Assembly: GCA_009760855.2 (NCBI GenBank)
Contig: WPIO01000142.1
Location: forward strand, 940,001-1,000,000
Source: Cristatella mucedo
Lineage: Eukaryota; Bryozoa; Phylactolaemata; Cristatellidae
Length of the DNA stretch: 60,000 nt
Direction: 5' to 3'
Under the pieces are notes generated by a model. It did not search any database. It saw only the letters and a program-made list of their open reading frames with translations, and had not been told where the DNA came from. This document shows, piece by piece, positions 23,136 to 34,500 of this stretch. The stretch's first letter is position 1. Each line of letters begins with the position of its first letter. A program made the position numbers and the translations under genes.

Positions 23136-23159
23136 AACCACACAGGACGAATCACAAGG

Positions 23160-23560
23160 ATCCAGCAAACGATAAAAGAAATTAATTTTAGCTTCTTTTT
23201 AAATGCCGTACAGTCAGAGGATGTCGTGACATTAATCGAGTTCCAGGCTTTGGGAGCATACTGTGAGTGCGCTATACAAAACTCTCCTGCGTAACACCCA
23301 CATGGTCTTTATGACTTTGTGGGGTTACAGATGGAGATACAAAAAATACTAACTAAAGGCAGTCTTCAAAATATTTAAAGTCGGTTCGAGGGACAGCAAA
23401 ACCATTTGAGTCAGAGAAGCAGGTGGTACGGTATCTGGCCTGATTGGGGAGTAGTTCTGATAGGCTAGAGCAAGAGAGTGCAGATATATAAACATAAGGG
23501 ACTAATGCTTGGTTTAGTAGCTTACTCAATAATAATAATAATACACTTGATACACCTCAA
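23160..23560 (-). mobile_element. LINE 3'-half fragment (antisense)
   Basis: The reverse strand shows the decayed C-terminal RT region: a KAWNS-equivalent near 23245 and an LPNQARYRT-equivalent near 23430. A separate antisense tail (AATAATAATACACTTGATAC) lies at 23527-23560. Confidence 0.65.
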
Positions 23561-23978
23561 GTCGGCTAACATCTCGATATGGAAAAACTTAAGTAACATA
23601 CATGTATTTACAAACAGATAGATGCCCGGGCCCTAGACAGAGCTTTAAGAAGTAGGTGCCATGATTTCCAAAAACAGTTCTACAGTTGGTACACCCAACA
23701 TTTTGCCTGTGACCTTCATTCTTCACCTCGACGTCGACCAATGTCGACATCCACCATCTTATTTTTCTATCTTGCTTTCATATGCACCAAACTCGGTCAC
23801 CTTACCTGTGGTACTTAAACCTCGGACGAACAGCTTGAGCCCACCGTTCTGCCTTTTCTAGGTATACTTAGGGCACACGTGGTGGGGGTAAAGCACCAGT
23901 ACAAAATGTTGCTGAAGTTATAGCGTAATTCTGACCCAGTTAGCAGGCAGAACAGCTCTTCAGCACACACAATGAGCA

Positions 23979-24032
<54 letters not shown>
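23979..24032. repeat. (CA)n microsatellite
   Basis: CA run. Around it, 23561-25700 has no gene that I can support. Confidence 0.9.
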
Positions 24033-24035
<3 letters not shown>

Positions 24036-25701
24036 ACATACGCATTTCCTGGGCTACACAGTTTCTCTGACCGCCGAGCCTGGACGTTGGGTATTTCTAC
24101 TCCAAGTCCGAGTTGCCTGGGCAGCTGGTCTTGACATCATCGTGTACAGGAAAACTATCCAGTACTAATATTATACCGAGGTCGATTGAATATGATTGAA
24201 GGCTCGTCGACGTCATCTCTCGTAAGAAGGGGAAAGCAGGGCTTGAGGTAGGCCGCCGGAATGACGGATGACGAAATAAAAATGGCTGGCTATCAAAGAC
24301 GCGTACCGTAACAGAAGTAGAAAAGCGACGGCTACCAGCCGCCGAAAGTAACTGCTTCCGACAGATTGCTAACTACTGAGCAAGCGACTCGATGGGCGAC
24401 CGCCGATGACCGCAGTTGCAGCTGCAGCGGCGGTTGGAGGCTAAGCGTTTCGTCGAAGTGGTAGGCAAATGGTCGAGCGAAAAGGCAGGGGCTTCGGGCG
24501 GCGGAGAAATCGAGCGATCGAGATGGCAGCAAATCCACACACAATGCAACGACAATAAATGCCGGGAAAATGCAGCTCACTTCGATTGTCGGCGTAGCGA
24601 TATCGGGCACTATTTCGGGTAGATCGTGTACTCAAAGCAAGGGGTACCTTGGCGGCCCCGAAGCCGTTTGGCGCCTAAACCTAGCAACTAGCCGGAAACC
24701 ATGCTTACTCTTTACCTTACCCGTTTGAGGTGATACCTCTTCAGTATTGCCTTTGCAAATAAGTTTTTCAGTCAGCTCGGCCGGCGATCACTCGCTTCGA
24801 AAAGCGTTGCAGCACGTGCGGCAAACGGACGGCCGGGAACGTACGGAAGTGCCCGGCTGGTGACCCGCAGTAACACCAATCACGAAATGAATAGCAGTGC
24901 AATAGCATTTTATGGATCGACATTTTATGGCAGGTTTTAATTTTAATTAAATCAGGTCGCTATTTCAGCAGTCAACAAGTTCGGTCTCGTTAGTAGCTAT
25001 CAGAATGACGAAAATACCGGCCTCACAGTAATAAAGGAAGCTATTAAACAATTTAAGCCTTCGATTGGCCACGAATGTCAGGTAAGGATCGAGCTACCCC
25101 CAATAAACTTATTGCAGCTATTCAGTCGCTTAGCTTACATCTTGCACCATACCGCATATGCTAGCCAATCGTGCTCATGAAATAGATAGAGGTTGGCGGA
25201 AGTAGAGCTGCCGCTGCGGTATAGCGTTCGGCCACTCCTAGCGTCTAGCACAAAGCAGCCTCTCCAAGACAGAGCTTTGCTATGTCTGGGCTCATTGCTA
25301 CATCTTTCTTGGTACTGTCAAATAATACGGTAGTCTCTCTGAGAGCAAGTGTATTCAAAAATAAATAAGAGGATGCTACTAGGCTTCGTTACTAAGGCGT
25401 AGCCAGGGCTAAACCCGAGTCAGTGCCAGAACTAGTCGATCCAAATGTCGGGTGTCATGGGTCTCATGCCGCTGATCAGCTGGCCTTTTCGGAGCTGTTG
25501 TGAACGTTTCCCAGCAGCCCCTCTGGTTTTCTACCGGCTTTGTTTACAAAGGAACGATCAGAGCCTTTAGCATTTCTAGGCAAGCAGCTCATACTTTCTT
25601 AGCACCTCACAGACACACCTACACACACAACTACACATACACACATTCGCGCGGAGAGAGAGAGCGACCACAGCCCCTTCCTACGCCTGCAGTCAGGGGG
25701 G

Positions 25702-28090
25702 AGGCATCTGTTTACACAGATAGACAGGGACAGAGAACAGGCCTCCTGTGCTATACTTATAACCTCATTCAGATTACGGTTAGCCAGTCTAAAATTGCCA
25801 GCTCAGTTCAAAGAACGTCTGGTTTCTACCTACCCATCCGAGTTTCACTGTCAAGGAGGTCCCAAGACTGCCTCCTCTCCCAAGCGAGGGCTATCTCCAA
25901 TAGGATCTTGACAACCTTGTCTGCATCACCAAGAGGAAACCATTTCATTTTCTTTTCCAGTGCACTTATGCCTCACTTACCAGATCCCAGCAAATAAGCG
26001 CATTGCCAAAGAGTCGTATATGGTAGGTTGATACTAACTTAATGGTCCGATGAGGCACATAAATAGCAACAAATTAGGCCACGTACGTTCCTAGACCTTG
26101 AGCTTCAGCAAGACAACTAATAATAATTAGTTAAGGGTTATGTCGTAAGGAGCATGTCATGTCGGACAAAGGTAGCACGACCGGAAGGGACCGTCGGACA
26201 GGAAAGGTAGCTCTGCAAAGGCAACAAAGTAGGGGCAGCGCCACAGACGGAGAGCAGCAGAGGGAGCACCGTATGGGCAGCAAAGTACATAAGCAGTACA
26301 GGCAGCGCCACAGAGGGAACGCAGTACGGTCAGCGCCACAGACGGAGAGCAGCAAAGGGAGCACCGGGAATGCCTCAGGGACGGCGCCTCAGAGAGACGA
26401 ACCGGCTGAGACAACCCTGCAGGGGCAGATCGGCAGGGACGACGCCTCAAAGACGGCGCCTCAGGGACGGCACCTCAGAGAGAGTGCCTCAGGGACAAAC
26501 CAGCAGAGACAACCCGGCAGGGACAACCCGGCAGGGACAACCCGGCAGGGACGGCGCGGCAGGGACGGTGCGGCAGGGACGGCACCTCAGAGAGAGTGCC
26601 TCAGAGACAAACCGGCAGAGACAACCCGGCAGGAACGGCGCGGCAGGGACGGCACCTCAAAGACGGCGCCTCAAAGACGGCGCCTCAGGGACGGCACCTC
26701 AGAGAGAGTGCCTCAGGGACAAACCAGCAGAGACAACCCGGCAGGGACGGTGCGGCAGGAACGGCACCGCAAAGACGGCGCCTCAGAGAGTGCCTCAGGG
26801 ACAAACCGGCAGAGACAACCCGGCAGGGACGGCGCGGCAGGGACGGCGCGGCAGGGACGGCAGGGACGGCGCGGCAGGGACGGCGCGGCAGGGACGGCGC
26901 GGCAGGGACGGCGCGGCAGGGACGGCGCGGCAGGGACGGCGCGGCAGGGACGGCGCGGCAGGGACGGCGCGGCAGGGACGGCGCGGCAGGGACGGCGCGG
27001 CAGGGACGGCGCGGCAGGGACGGCGCGGCAGGGACGGCGCGGCAGGGACGGCGCGGCAGGGACGGCGCGGCAGGGACGGCGCGGCAGGGACGGCGCGGCA
27101 GGGACGGCGCGGCAGGGACGGCGCGGCAGGGACGGCGCGGCAGGGACGGCGCGGCAGGGACCGGCAGCAGACAACCCGGCGCGGGCAGGGACGGGCGGCA
27201 GGAACAGCGCCGGGACGGCGCGGCAGCCTCAGGATAATAACCGGCAGCGACAACCCGGCAGGGACGGCGCGGCAGGGACGGCGCGGCAGGGACGGCACCT
27301 CAGAGAGAGTGCCTCAGAGACAAACCGGCAGAGACAACCCGGCAGGGACGGCGCCGCAGGGACGGTGCGGCAGGAACAGCGCCGCAGGGAAGGCGCCTCA
27401 GAGACGGCACCTCAGAGAGAGTGCCTCAGAGAATAACCGGCAGAGACAACCCGGCAGGGACGGTGCGGCAGGAACGGCACCGCAAAGACGGCGCCTCAGA
27501 GAGAGTGCCTCAGGGATAAACCAGCAGAGACAACCCCACAGGGACAACCCGGAAGGGACGGTGCCGCAGGGACGGCGCGGCAGGGATGGCACGGCAGGGA
27601 CGGCGCGGCAGGGACGGCGCGGCAGGGACGGCGCGGCAGGGACGGCGCGGCAGGGACGGCGCCTTAAAGACGGCGCCTCAGGGACGGCACCTCAGAGAGA
27701 GTGCCTCAGAGACAAACCAGCAGAGACAACCCGGCAGGAACAACCCGGCAGAGACAACCCGGCAGAGACAACCCGGCAGGGACGGTGCGGCAGGAACGGC
27801 GCCGCAGGGACGGCACCTCAGAGAGAGTGCCTCAGAGACAAACCGGCAGAGACAACCCGGCAGGGACGGCGCCTCAGGGACGGCACCTCAGAGAGAGTGC
27901 CTCAGAGACAAACCGGCAGAGACAACCCGGCAGAGACAACCCGGCAGGGACGGCGCGGCAGGGACGGCGCCGCAAAGACGGCGCCTCAGGGACGGCACCT
28001 CAGAGAGAGTGCCTCTGAGACAAACCGGCAGAGACAAACCGGCAGGGACGGTGCGGCAGGAACGGCGCCGCAGGGACGGCGCCTCAAAGA
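25702..28090. repeat. First unit of a large tandem duplication (offset 2,391 bp)
   Basis: It comprises about 730 bp of unique sequence (25702-26432) followed by a minisatellite. The unique part recurs at 28093-28823 with the same 2,391-bp offset at every point I checked and only a handful of substitutions. Confidence 0.9.
26433..28086. repeat. GC-rich 14-bp minisatellite with higher-order variants
   Basis: A pure run of the 14-bp unit CGGCGCGGCAGGGA, about 24 copies, spans 26818-27160. Flanking parts mix GGCACCTCAGAGAGAGTGCC and CCGGCAGAGACAACC variants. All plus-strand frames stay open for hundreds of codons because the unit has no stop. The Arg/Gly/Gln-rich translation is a repeat artefact in my judgement. 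Confidence 0.9.
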
Positions 28091-29360
28091 GGAGGCGTCG
28101 GTTTACACAGATAGACAGGGACAGAGAACAGGCCTCCTGTGCTATACTTATAACCTCATTCAGATCACGGTTAGCCAGTCTAAAATTGCCAGCTCAGTTC
28201 AAAGAACGTCTGGTTTCTACCTACCCATCTGAGTTTCACTGTCAAGGAGGTCCCAAGACTGCCTCCTCTCCCAAGCGAGGGCTATCTCTAATAGGATCTT
28301 GACAACCTTGTCTGCATCACCAAGAGGAAACCATTTCATTTTCTTTTCCAGTGCACTTATGCCTCACTTACCAGATCCCAGCAAATAAGCGCATTGCCAA
28401 AGAGTCGTATATGGTAGGTTGATACTAACTTAATGGTCCGATGAGGCACATAAATAGCAACAAATTAGGCCACGTACGTTCCTAGACCTTGAGCTTCAGC
28501 AAGACAACTAATAATAATTAGTTAAGGGTTATGTCGTAAGGAGCATGTCATGTCGGACAAAGGTAGCACGACCGGAAGGGACCGTCGGACAGGAAAGGTA
28601 GCTCTGCAAAGGCAACAAAGTAGGGGCAGCGCCGCAGACGGAGAGCAGCAGAGGGAGCACCGTATGGGCAGCAACGTACATAAGCAGTACAGGCAGCGCC
28701 ACAGAGGGAACGCAGTACGGTCAGCGCCACAGACGGAGAGCAGCAAAGGGAGCACCGGGAATGCCTCAGGGACGGCGCCTCAGAGAGACGAACCGGCTGA
28801 GACAACCCTGCAGGGGCAGATCGGCAGATACAACCCGGCAGGGACGGCGCGGCAGGGACGGCGCCGCAGGGACGGCGCCGCAGGGACGGCGCCGCAAAGA
28901 CGGCGCCGCAAAGACGGCGCCTCAGGGACGGCACCTCAGAGAGAGTGCCTCAGAGACAAACCGGCAGAGACAACCCGGCAGGGACGGCGCGGCAGGGACG
29001 GCGCCGCAGGGACGGCGCCGCAAAGACGGCGCCGCAAAGACGGCGCCACAAAGACGGCGCCTCAGGGACGGCACCTCAGAGACAAACCGGCAGAGACAAC
29101 CCGGCAGGGACGGTGCGGCAGGGACGGTGCGGCAGAGACGGCACCTCAGAGAGAGTGCCTCAGAGACAAACCGGCAGAGACAACCCGGCAGAGACAACCC
29201 GGCAGGGACGGCGCGGCAGGGACAGCACGGCAGGGACGGCGCCGCAAAGACGGCGCCTCAGGGACAGCACCTCAGAGAGAGTGCCTCAGAGACAAACCAG
29301 CAGAGACAACCCGGCAGAGACAACCCGGCAGGGACGGCGCGGCAGGGACGGCGCCACAGA
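28091..29360. repeat. Second unit of the large tandem duplication
   Basis: It begins GGAGGCGTCGGTTTACACAG, matching 25700. The minisatellite that follows is shorter and differently arranged than in unit 1, so the arrays changed after duplication. Confidence 0.9.
28824..29360. repeat. Second block of the GC-rich 14-bp-type minisatellite
   Basis: Same variant words as in the first block, but without the long pure 14-bp run. Confidence 0.85.
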
Positions 29361-30199
29361 GGCAGCCTCACAGGGGCAGCACTTCAGAGAGAGTGCTGCA
29401 GAGAGAACACTGCAGGGGCAGCGCTACTGAGGGAACGCCTCATGGATGGCACGACAAAGGGGGCATGTTGGAGCATGAAAGTTGGAGCCGCCATTGCAGA
29501 TAGGGAACGCTGGAGGGAGATTTCGGTGGTCTTCCTCCTCTGCTTGCACGTGAGAAGAGGGGTTGACTAGAACCTGGAGACCTGACACCCCTGCATCCAG
29601 ATTTGGCCCCAATCGATGAGAGCAGCATGCTGAGACTTCACTGCTACATTTTTTAAATGGAAATTTTTGGCAGCTGGTACCCAGCAGCTCTGGCAGTCGG
29701 CAAAACGAGCTTGAACGATATTTCTGAGCAGCACAAGTGCTGCTGAGACACCCTTACTGAATCCGCTTGAAGATCGTAACCTTAAGTCATAATTGTAGCC
29801 TCAGCAGGCCTCTATGCTCTGAGCTTGAATGATCCAAATTGCGCATTGGTATATCTTACAATCTGCAACAATCGACGAATTTCGTAAACAAGGCCCCAAA
29901 CCTTTCCACCGTGGCAAGAAATTTCTAGAAGAGCTTCTACGGCTCTCTGCGCGCCCCTAAAGGATCAGCATGAACGCGGACAGCTTCTAGATGTTGGCCA
30001 TGCCTTAAGCTCAGCAAGAAATGGTCGAGTTGACCCAGTTTAAGCACATATTGCGGCTACGTGAACAGAGTCTGCTCACAACAGAATGAAGTTTCACAGT
30101 AAATTTGATTTTCTATGGGTCAACAGCTGGTTTCCCAACATGGCTTATGCCATCGTTCCATCTACATTTAAATGTGGCCGAAAATCATGCAGCCAGCTC

Positions 30200-30720
30200 A
30201 GTCGTAAAAAGGAAAAACGCATCGCACCCCAGTGAGAAGAGCGAAGGACAGCACCGACGACGCCCTCGCTACTAGGTGTGCCGCAGAGGCTCATCGGATT
30301 TTCTTTTTAAGCAGTCCATCACGCCAACCCCTTGCACGGCCATCAACGAGCTCAGGCAGCAGCAGCACTCGGGCTGCGCAGCAGCAGCAGCACCACCACC
30401 ACCACCACCACCGAGCGCTTACCTCAGGCTCAGTGACAGAACACTTGGAGCACTGGCCTCCCAAGACGGAATGCTGCGGTAGATGGCAGCCACTTACTCT
30501 CGGCGAGTATAACAAAAAGCCGACGCCAACGAAAGAAAAGGCTCAGCTGGAAGACGGCGCTCTAACTGCTGCTGCAGCTGCTGCTACTGCTTCGGCAGCA
30601 ATTTCGCGTCAGCAGCCACTGAAGCAGCAGTGCTGCTCGAAGAGCCGGAGGAGCCGGCCAGCAGCCAACGGACCTTTGGGGGGGAGGGAGGGAGGTAGGT
30701 AGGTAGGTAGGGAGGAAGTA
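30200..30720 (+). other. CAG/CAC-rich block with open frame; possible exon, unresolved
   Basis: A plus-strand open stretch contains SSGSSSTRAAQQQQ followed by seven His, then further Ala-rich coding. It stands out from AT-rich flanks in GC content. No start, acceptor or donor is convincing, and it ends in a GGGA/GGTA simple repeat (30677-30712). It could be a 5' exon or a CAG-rich non-coding block. Confidence 0.2.
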
Positions 30721-32503
30721 GGCTACCGGGAGCTGAGAGAGCTAAGAGTGCTGGGACTTTTCTGGAGCTAAGGAGCCCCAGCACGGCAGCAGTGGCAAAC
30801 GGTCAAGACGGACGTCAGAGCAGCCAATTGTCGGGTCACTGCCGGCAAATGCAGCTCCGATCGGCTGAGAAGCTACCGTCGTCGACCGGTAGGAATGAAC
30901 AGTTAGTTGTCACCTCTCTGTGGACATTAGACATTACCTACTGTTGCAGCGTCATAGCTGGACCAATAGCTTCCCACGTTTTCGCGAACATTAGGAGCCT
31001 TTGTTCTCGGGAGCTATTCATAAGACTGACACCTGGTCGTGTTCCCGACAGTCGGGGTGTCGGGTAAGCAGGGCTGCCGGTCGGGCCCTATTCCATAGTC
31101 ACTAAAGGCTATTCCATAGTCCATTCAATGACTTCTTGTCTGAAAATGGCCAAGCACTGGACTAGTAGATGAGTTTTACGAGCACTAGGCAGGCCCACAT
31201 TTGTCTTGGGCATAATCGCAGTCAATAGGTCTGTCAATCGTCCTACACGGGTGGCCTCCTCTGGGTAATGCATTGCTGCTGGGGGTTCTTATATAAATTT
31301 AGCTCAGTATACACATATCATAAGCATACCAGTGTGCCGTCGCAGACTTCATGACTAACCATTCGGCAAAGCCGGAAATGCTACGTTGGCAGCTCTAAAC
31401 TCAGTGGCTGCAGCGATTTTCAGCTGCACCGTTGAAAAAAATCCCGGGCTAGTATATACCAAAGCGAACCTGCACAGCCCGAGTCCATGTGACCAAAAAA
31501 CAACGGCTTGATTGCAGCATGCAACTGGACCGTGGTCTGGGAGGGAAACACCAAAAAGCACTTTATGACTAACCTGCAATTTTGACTAACGCTTTACGGG
31601 TATCTACACCACAATGCATTTGTAACATGGCGAACCACTTTATAACAATAACAGTTCATCGACATTTGTATTGGGATTACTTGGTCTCCTAGCATGTACA
31701 ACTGAAATTCACTGTGGTTGTCAACTAAGCAAGTCAAAGTGAACACTACTTCGCGGCTAGTGCATACACTAGCCTTATTGTCATTGCAACTCGGGGGAAG
31801 ATAAAATTCCACCTGATCTCATAATGTTCACTATCATCGGAAAATTCATAAGCGCTGTCAAAGTTTACAAAGTGAAATCTTTCTATTCCATTACAGACAT
31901 GAATGAGTGGCAGATTTTGGTCAATAGGCTTTAGCCGACAAATATTTGCTACACCATTTCCTTGCTACAATAAGAGAATAAAGGCTGTTTTCTAAGAAAT
32001 GAGAGCATCGTAAGATGGAAACTAGTACTCACCGCTATTGAAGATGATTTCAAAGATATGTGCAGAAGCTCAATGAAGACATTGACAGACAAAAGCAGAA
32101 GAGAAACCACGATTTCAGCAAGTAATGCCCTGTAACAATAACACCGATTTGATTCTGAGCCTACTCAACTGCATGATTTCGATATTATCTGGCAGGGCAT
32201 TCGAGTTAAATAAGGCTATCAAGGATACCGTGTAAAGCATTATACCAGCAAGCTGACAAAGCTCTTCTCTCGTCACACAGTATCTATCAGTGAAGTCTAC
32301 TCTTGCCATGGGTAAACCACATCCATGTACAGCCGTTGTTTCATTAAGCCTTAGTGAGTCGGTCCAATAGCCAACACTTAAGCAGCAGCTCCATATCCTC
32401 CTCATGGATGGGAGAAGAGCTGTCTTCAAATGCACTTTGGGGGCTGCTCTCGACTAGATGTTCAACTTATCGAAGGTCGCTAAATCATATTTATATTCAA
32501 ATT

Positions 32504-32504
<1 letters not shown>

Positions 32505-32545
<41 letters not shown>

Positions 32546-32600
32546 TGAATATAAATGATTTACTATATATATATATATATAATATATATTCAAATTCATA
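32505..32600. repeat. (TA)n microsatellite with inverted flanks
   Basis: TATATA runs at about 32509-32541 and 32563-32588. ATTCAAATTCAAATATA before and ATATATTCAAATTCATA after echo each other. Confidence 0.75.
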
Positions 32601-33839
32601 TTTATAATTTAACGAAGGCTAGACGACTAGCTCTAAATTACCACATTTAGACTACCAAATAGGAATTTGATAAGTCTCACCCCTGCCTTCCAAGATAAAA
32701 CCGGTGGACACGCGATGTAAAATGGCCAGATTCAGGCGATTGCAAGGTTTTATTAGTTTCGACCGTAAACATTCTAGAGTAGCCAAGCATGAAAGCAGCT
32801 GAAACCTTGACTTTCAATGTCCGGCCATGAGCCATACACTCCTGGACCCTGTGTGTGATTACTCATTAGCTTTATTTGTGGCTGCTGTGTCCTGTGAATG
32901 CACGGGCTGTTACTCCAGAGAGTAACTCGTGAATGAATCTCCTCTGCTGCTCGGAATCAAATTATATAAAAACACATAAAATTGTTTAGCTCCCTAACTT
33001 ATCTCTATCCAGGCTCTGTGCAGAGCTACTGTTTGGGTAGGCCGTGCCCCCCCACCTCAAGCCACACCCCATGGGTGGAGCTCCAAACCACTAGCTCGAC
33101 ATTCAAACTAGGGTCGGCTTTCATCGACAAGAACGGAGATTTTTGCTGCAGCCACAGCTTTTGCTTGCCAACGCCGATTGCTATTAGCGATGCTTTGCTG
33201 ATTGCTGACCTGTGGGCCCAGTGCTTTGGTGATGTACAGATTTGGCTGGGCTAAGGAGCAGGAAATTTCGGTTAGCTAGCGGGCTACCCAATACCAATGT
33301 TTCGGACAGCAACAAAGCTTTGTCCGGTTCCCCCACACCTTCGGATACACCTGCTCGCCATCAGTCATCCATTGTCTAGGAGAGTTTCCTGCCACCAAGG
33401 GCCATCGTCGGGCCAACGATTTCCAGGAAGTAGACTCCGGTGTCAGACAAAGGCAGCAAAACACAAAGGCAGCAGGACTCCGGCCTCACAATTCCCTGAT
33501 CGGCATTCAAGGATATATAATTCATTTGCGACCCACTTCACTGTGGGTCACTGTTTACATGCAATGCATTCAATGTTTACATGCAATGCATTCAATAGAG
33601 CACACAACTACTTAACTATGGACCCCCCCTGCTTTTTCACGAGCATGCTTCGTCTCAGGCATTGGCAGGAATTGTATTAAGAAGGCGGAATCTTTTAACT
33701 GGCACTAGCCGCCTGCTCTCATTTACAGCACAGCAATCAGAGACTCAAACCATGCCCTTTTCATAGACGCTAGCGGAAATAAATGAGTACTGCAACCAGA
33801 ATCTAACCACGATACTTGGCAAATCATGAAACGGACCAT

Positions 33840-33965
33840 TTCTAGCACTTGCTATTTTATTAGGATGGACTTGCTATTTTATTAGACTTGAATTTTATTA
33901 TTTCATTATCATTTATTATTTATTAGAATTTTACTATTTTATGGACTTGCTATTTTATTAGATTT
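33840..33965. repeat. Short local repeats of a TTGCTATTTTATTAG word
   Basis: GGACTTGCTATTTTATTAGA and close variants recur at about 33846, 33866 and 33943, interspersed with ATTTATTAT words. Confidence 0.7.
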
Positions 33966-34259
33966 TATCGATGAAGATGACACATAGCCGTACTTGCGCT
34001 TTCATCCTCCCTTTGCCTCCAGGTGCCTCTCAGGCTCTCTCATCTCAAATCCCTTGCAGTGTGCATAGCTAACATCTGCATTAAGATGGCTGCCAACTTT
34101 TTTTTTTTAATTGACTGACAACCAAACCAACTTAATAGTTACGGGCCAATATATCACTCAGAAACTGGAAAGCATAACCTAAACAGGCTTGGGTAGCACA
34201 TATGTAGCCTCTCAGTAGACGTTCTGTTCTAAAACAACTTGACATTAGATGACCAAAAT

Positions 34260-34500
34260 CAGCTTTTTAGTCAAGTCATCCAACTTTCAGTTACTCGACG
34301 TTGCCAAATGTTGGGCTGGCTCAGATAAAGATACCACAGCCAATATGGTCCATGCCTGTACAATATCTAGACTTACGTAATTCGCTATTTGCAGGTGTTC
34401 CTGCTTTCGAAATAAGATGCTTACAGTTAATTGGTGGAATAATCTGCAGTTAGGCTCGTCTGTCGTGAACGTCGAAATTGCCAAATTACATTACCTCACC
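34260..34500 (+). mobile_element. Decayed LINE fragment
   Basis: Parallel in order to 17768-17945: GATACCACAGCCAATATGGT, then CAGTTAGGCTCGTCTGTCGT, then GTCGAAATTGCCAAATTACA. It is heavily mutated. Confidence 0.65.

Larger units (their letters stand above)
29361..34259. other. No gene seen
   Basis: Apart from the CAG/CAC block at 30.2-30.7 kb and simple repeats, this is moderately AT-rich DNA without a supportable exon. A direct duplication of GTTTACATGCAATGCATTCA occurs at 33552-33597. Confidence 0.5.

Noticed and set aside
26370-28232. 620-codon open frame rich in Arg, Gly, Gln, Ala
   Set aside because: It is the translation of a 14-bp repeat without stops; neighbouring frames are open too. 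Nothing non-repetitive supports a protein.
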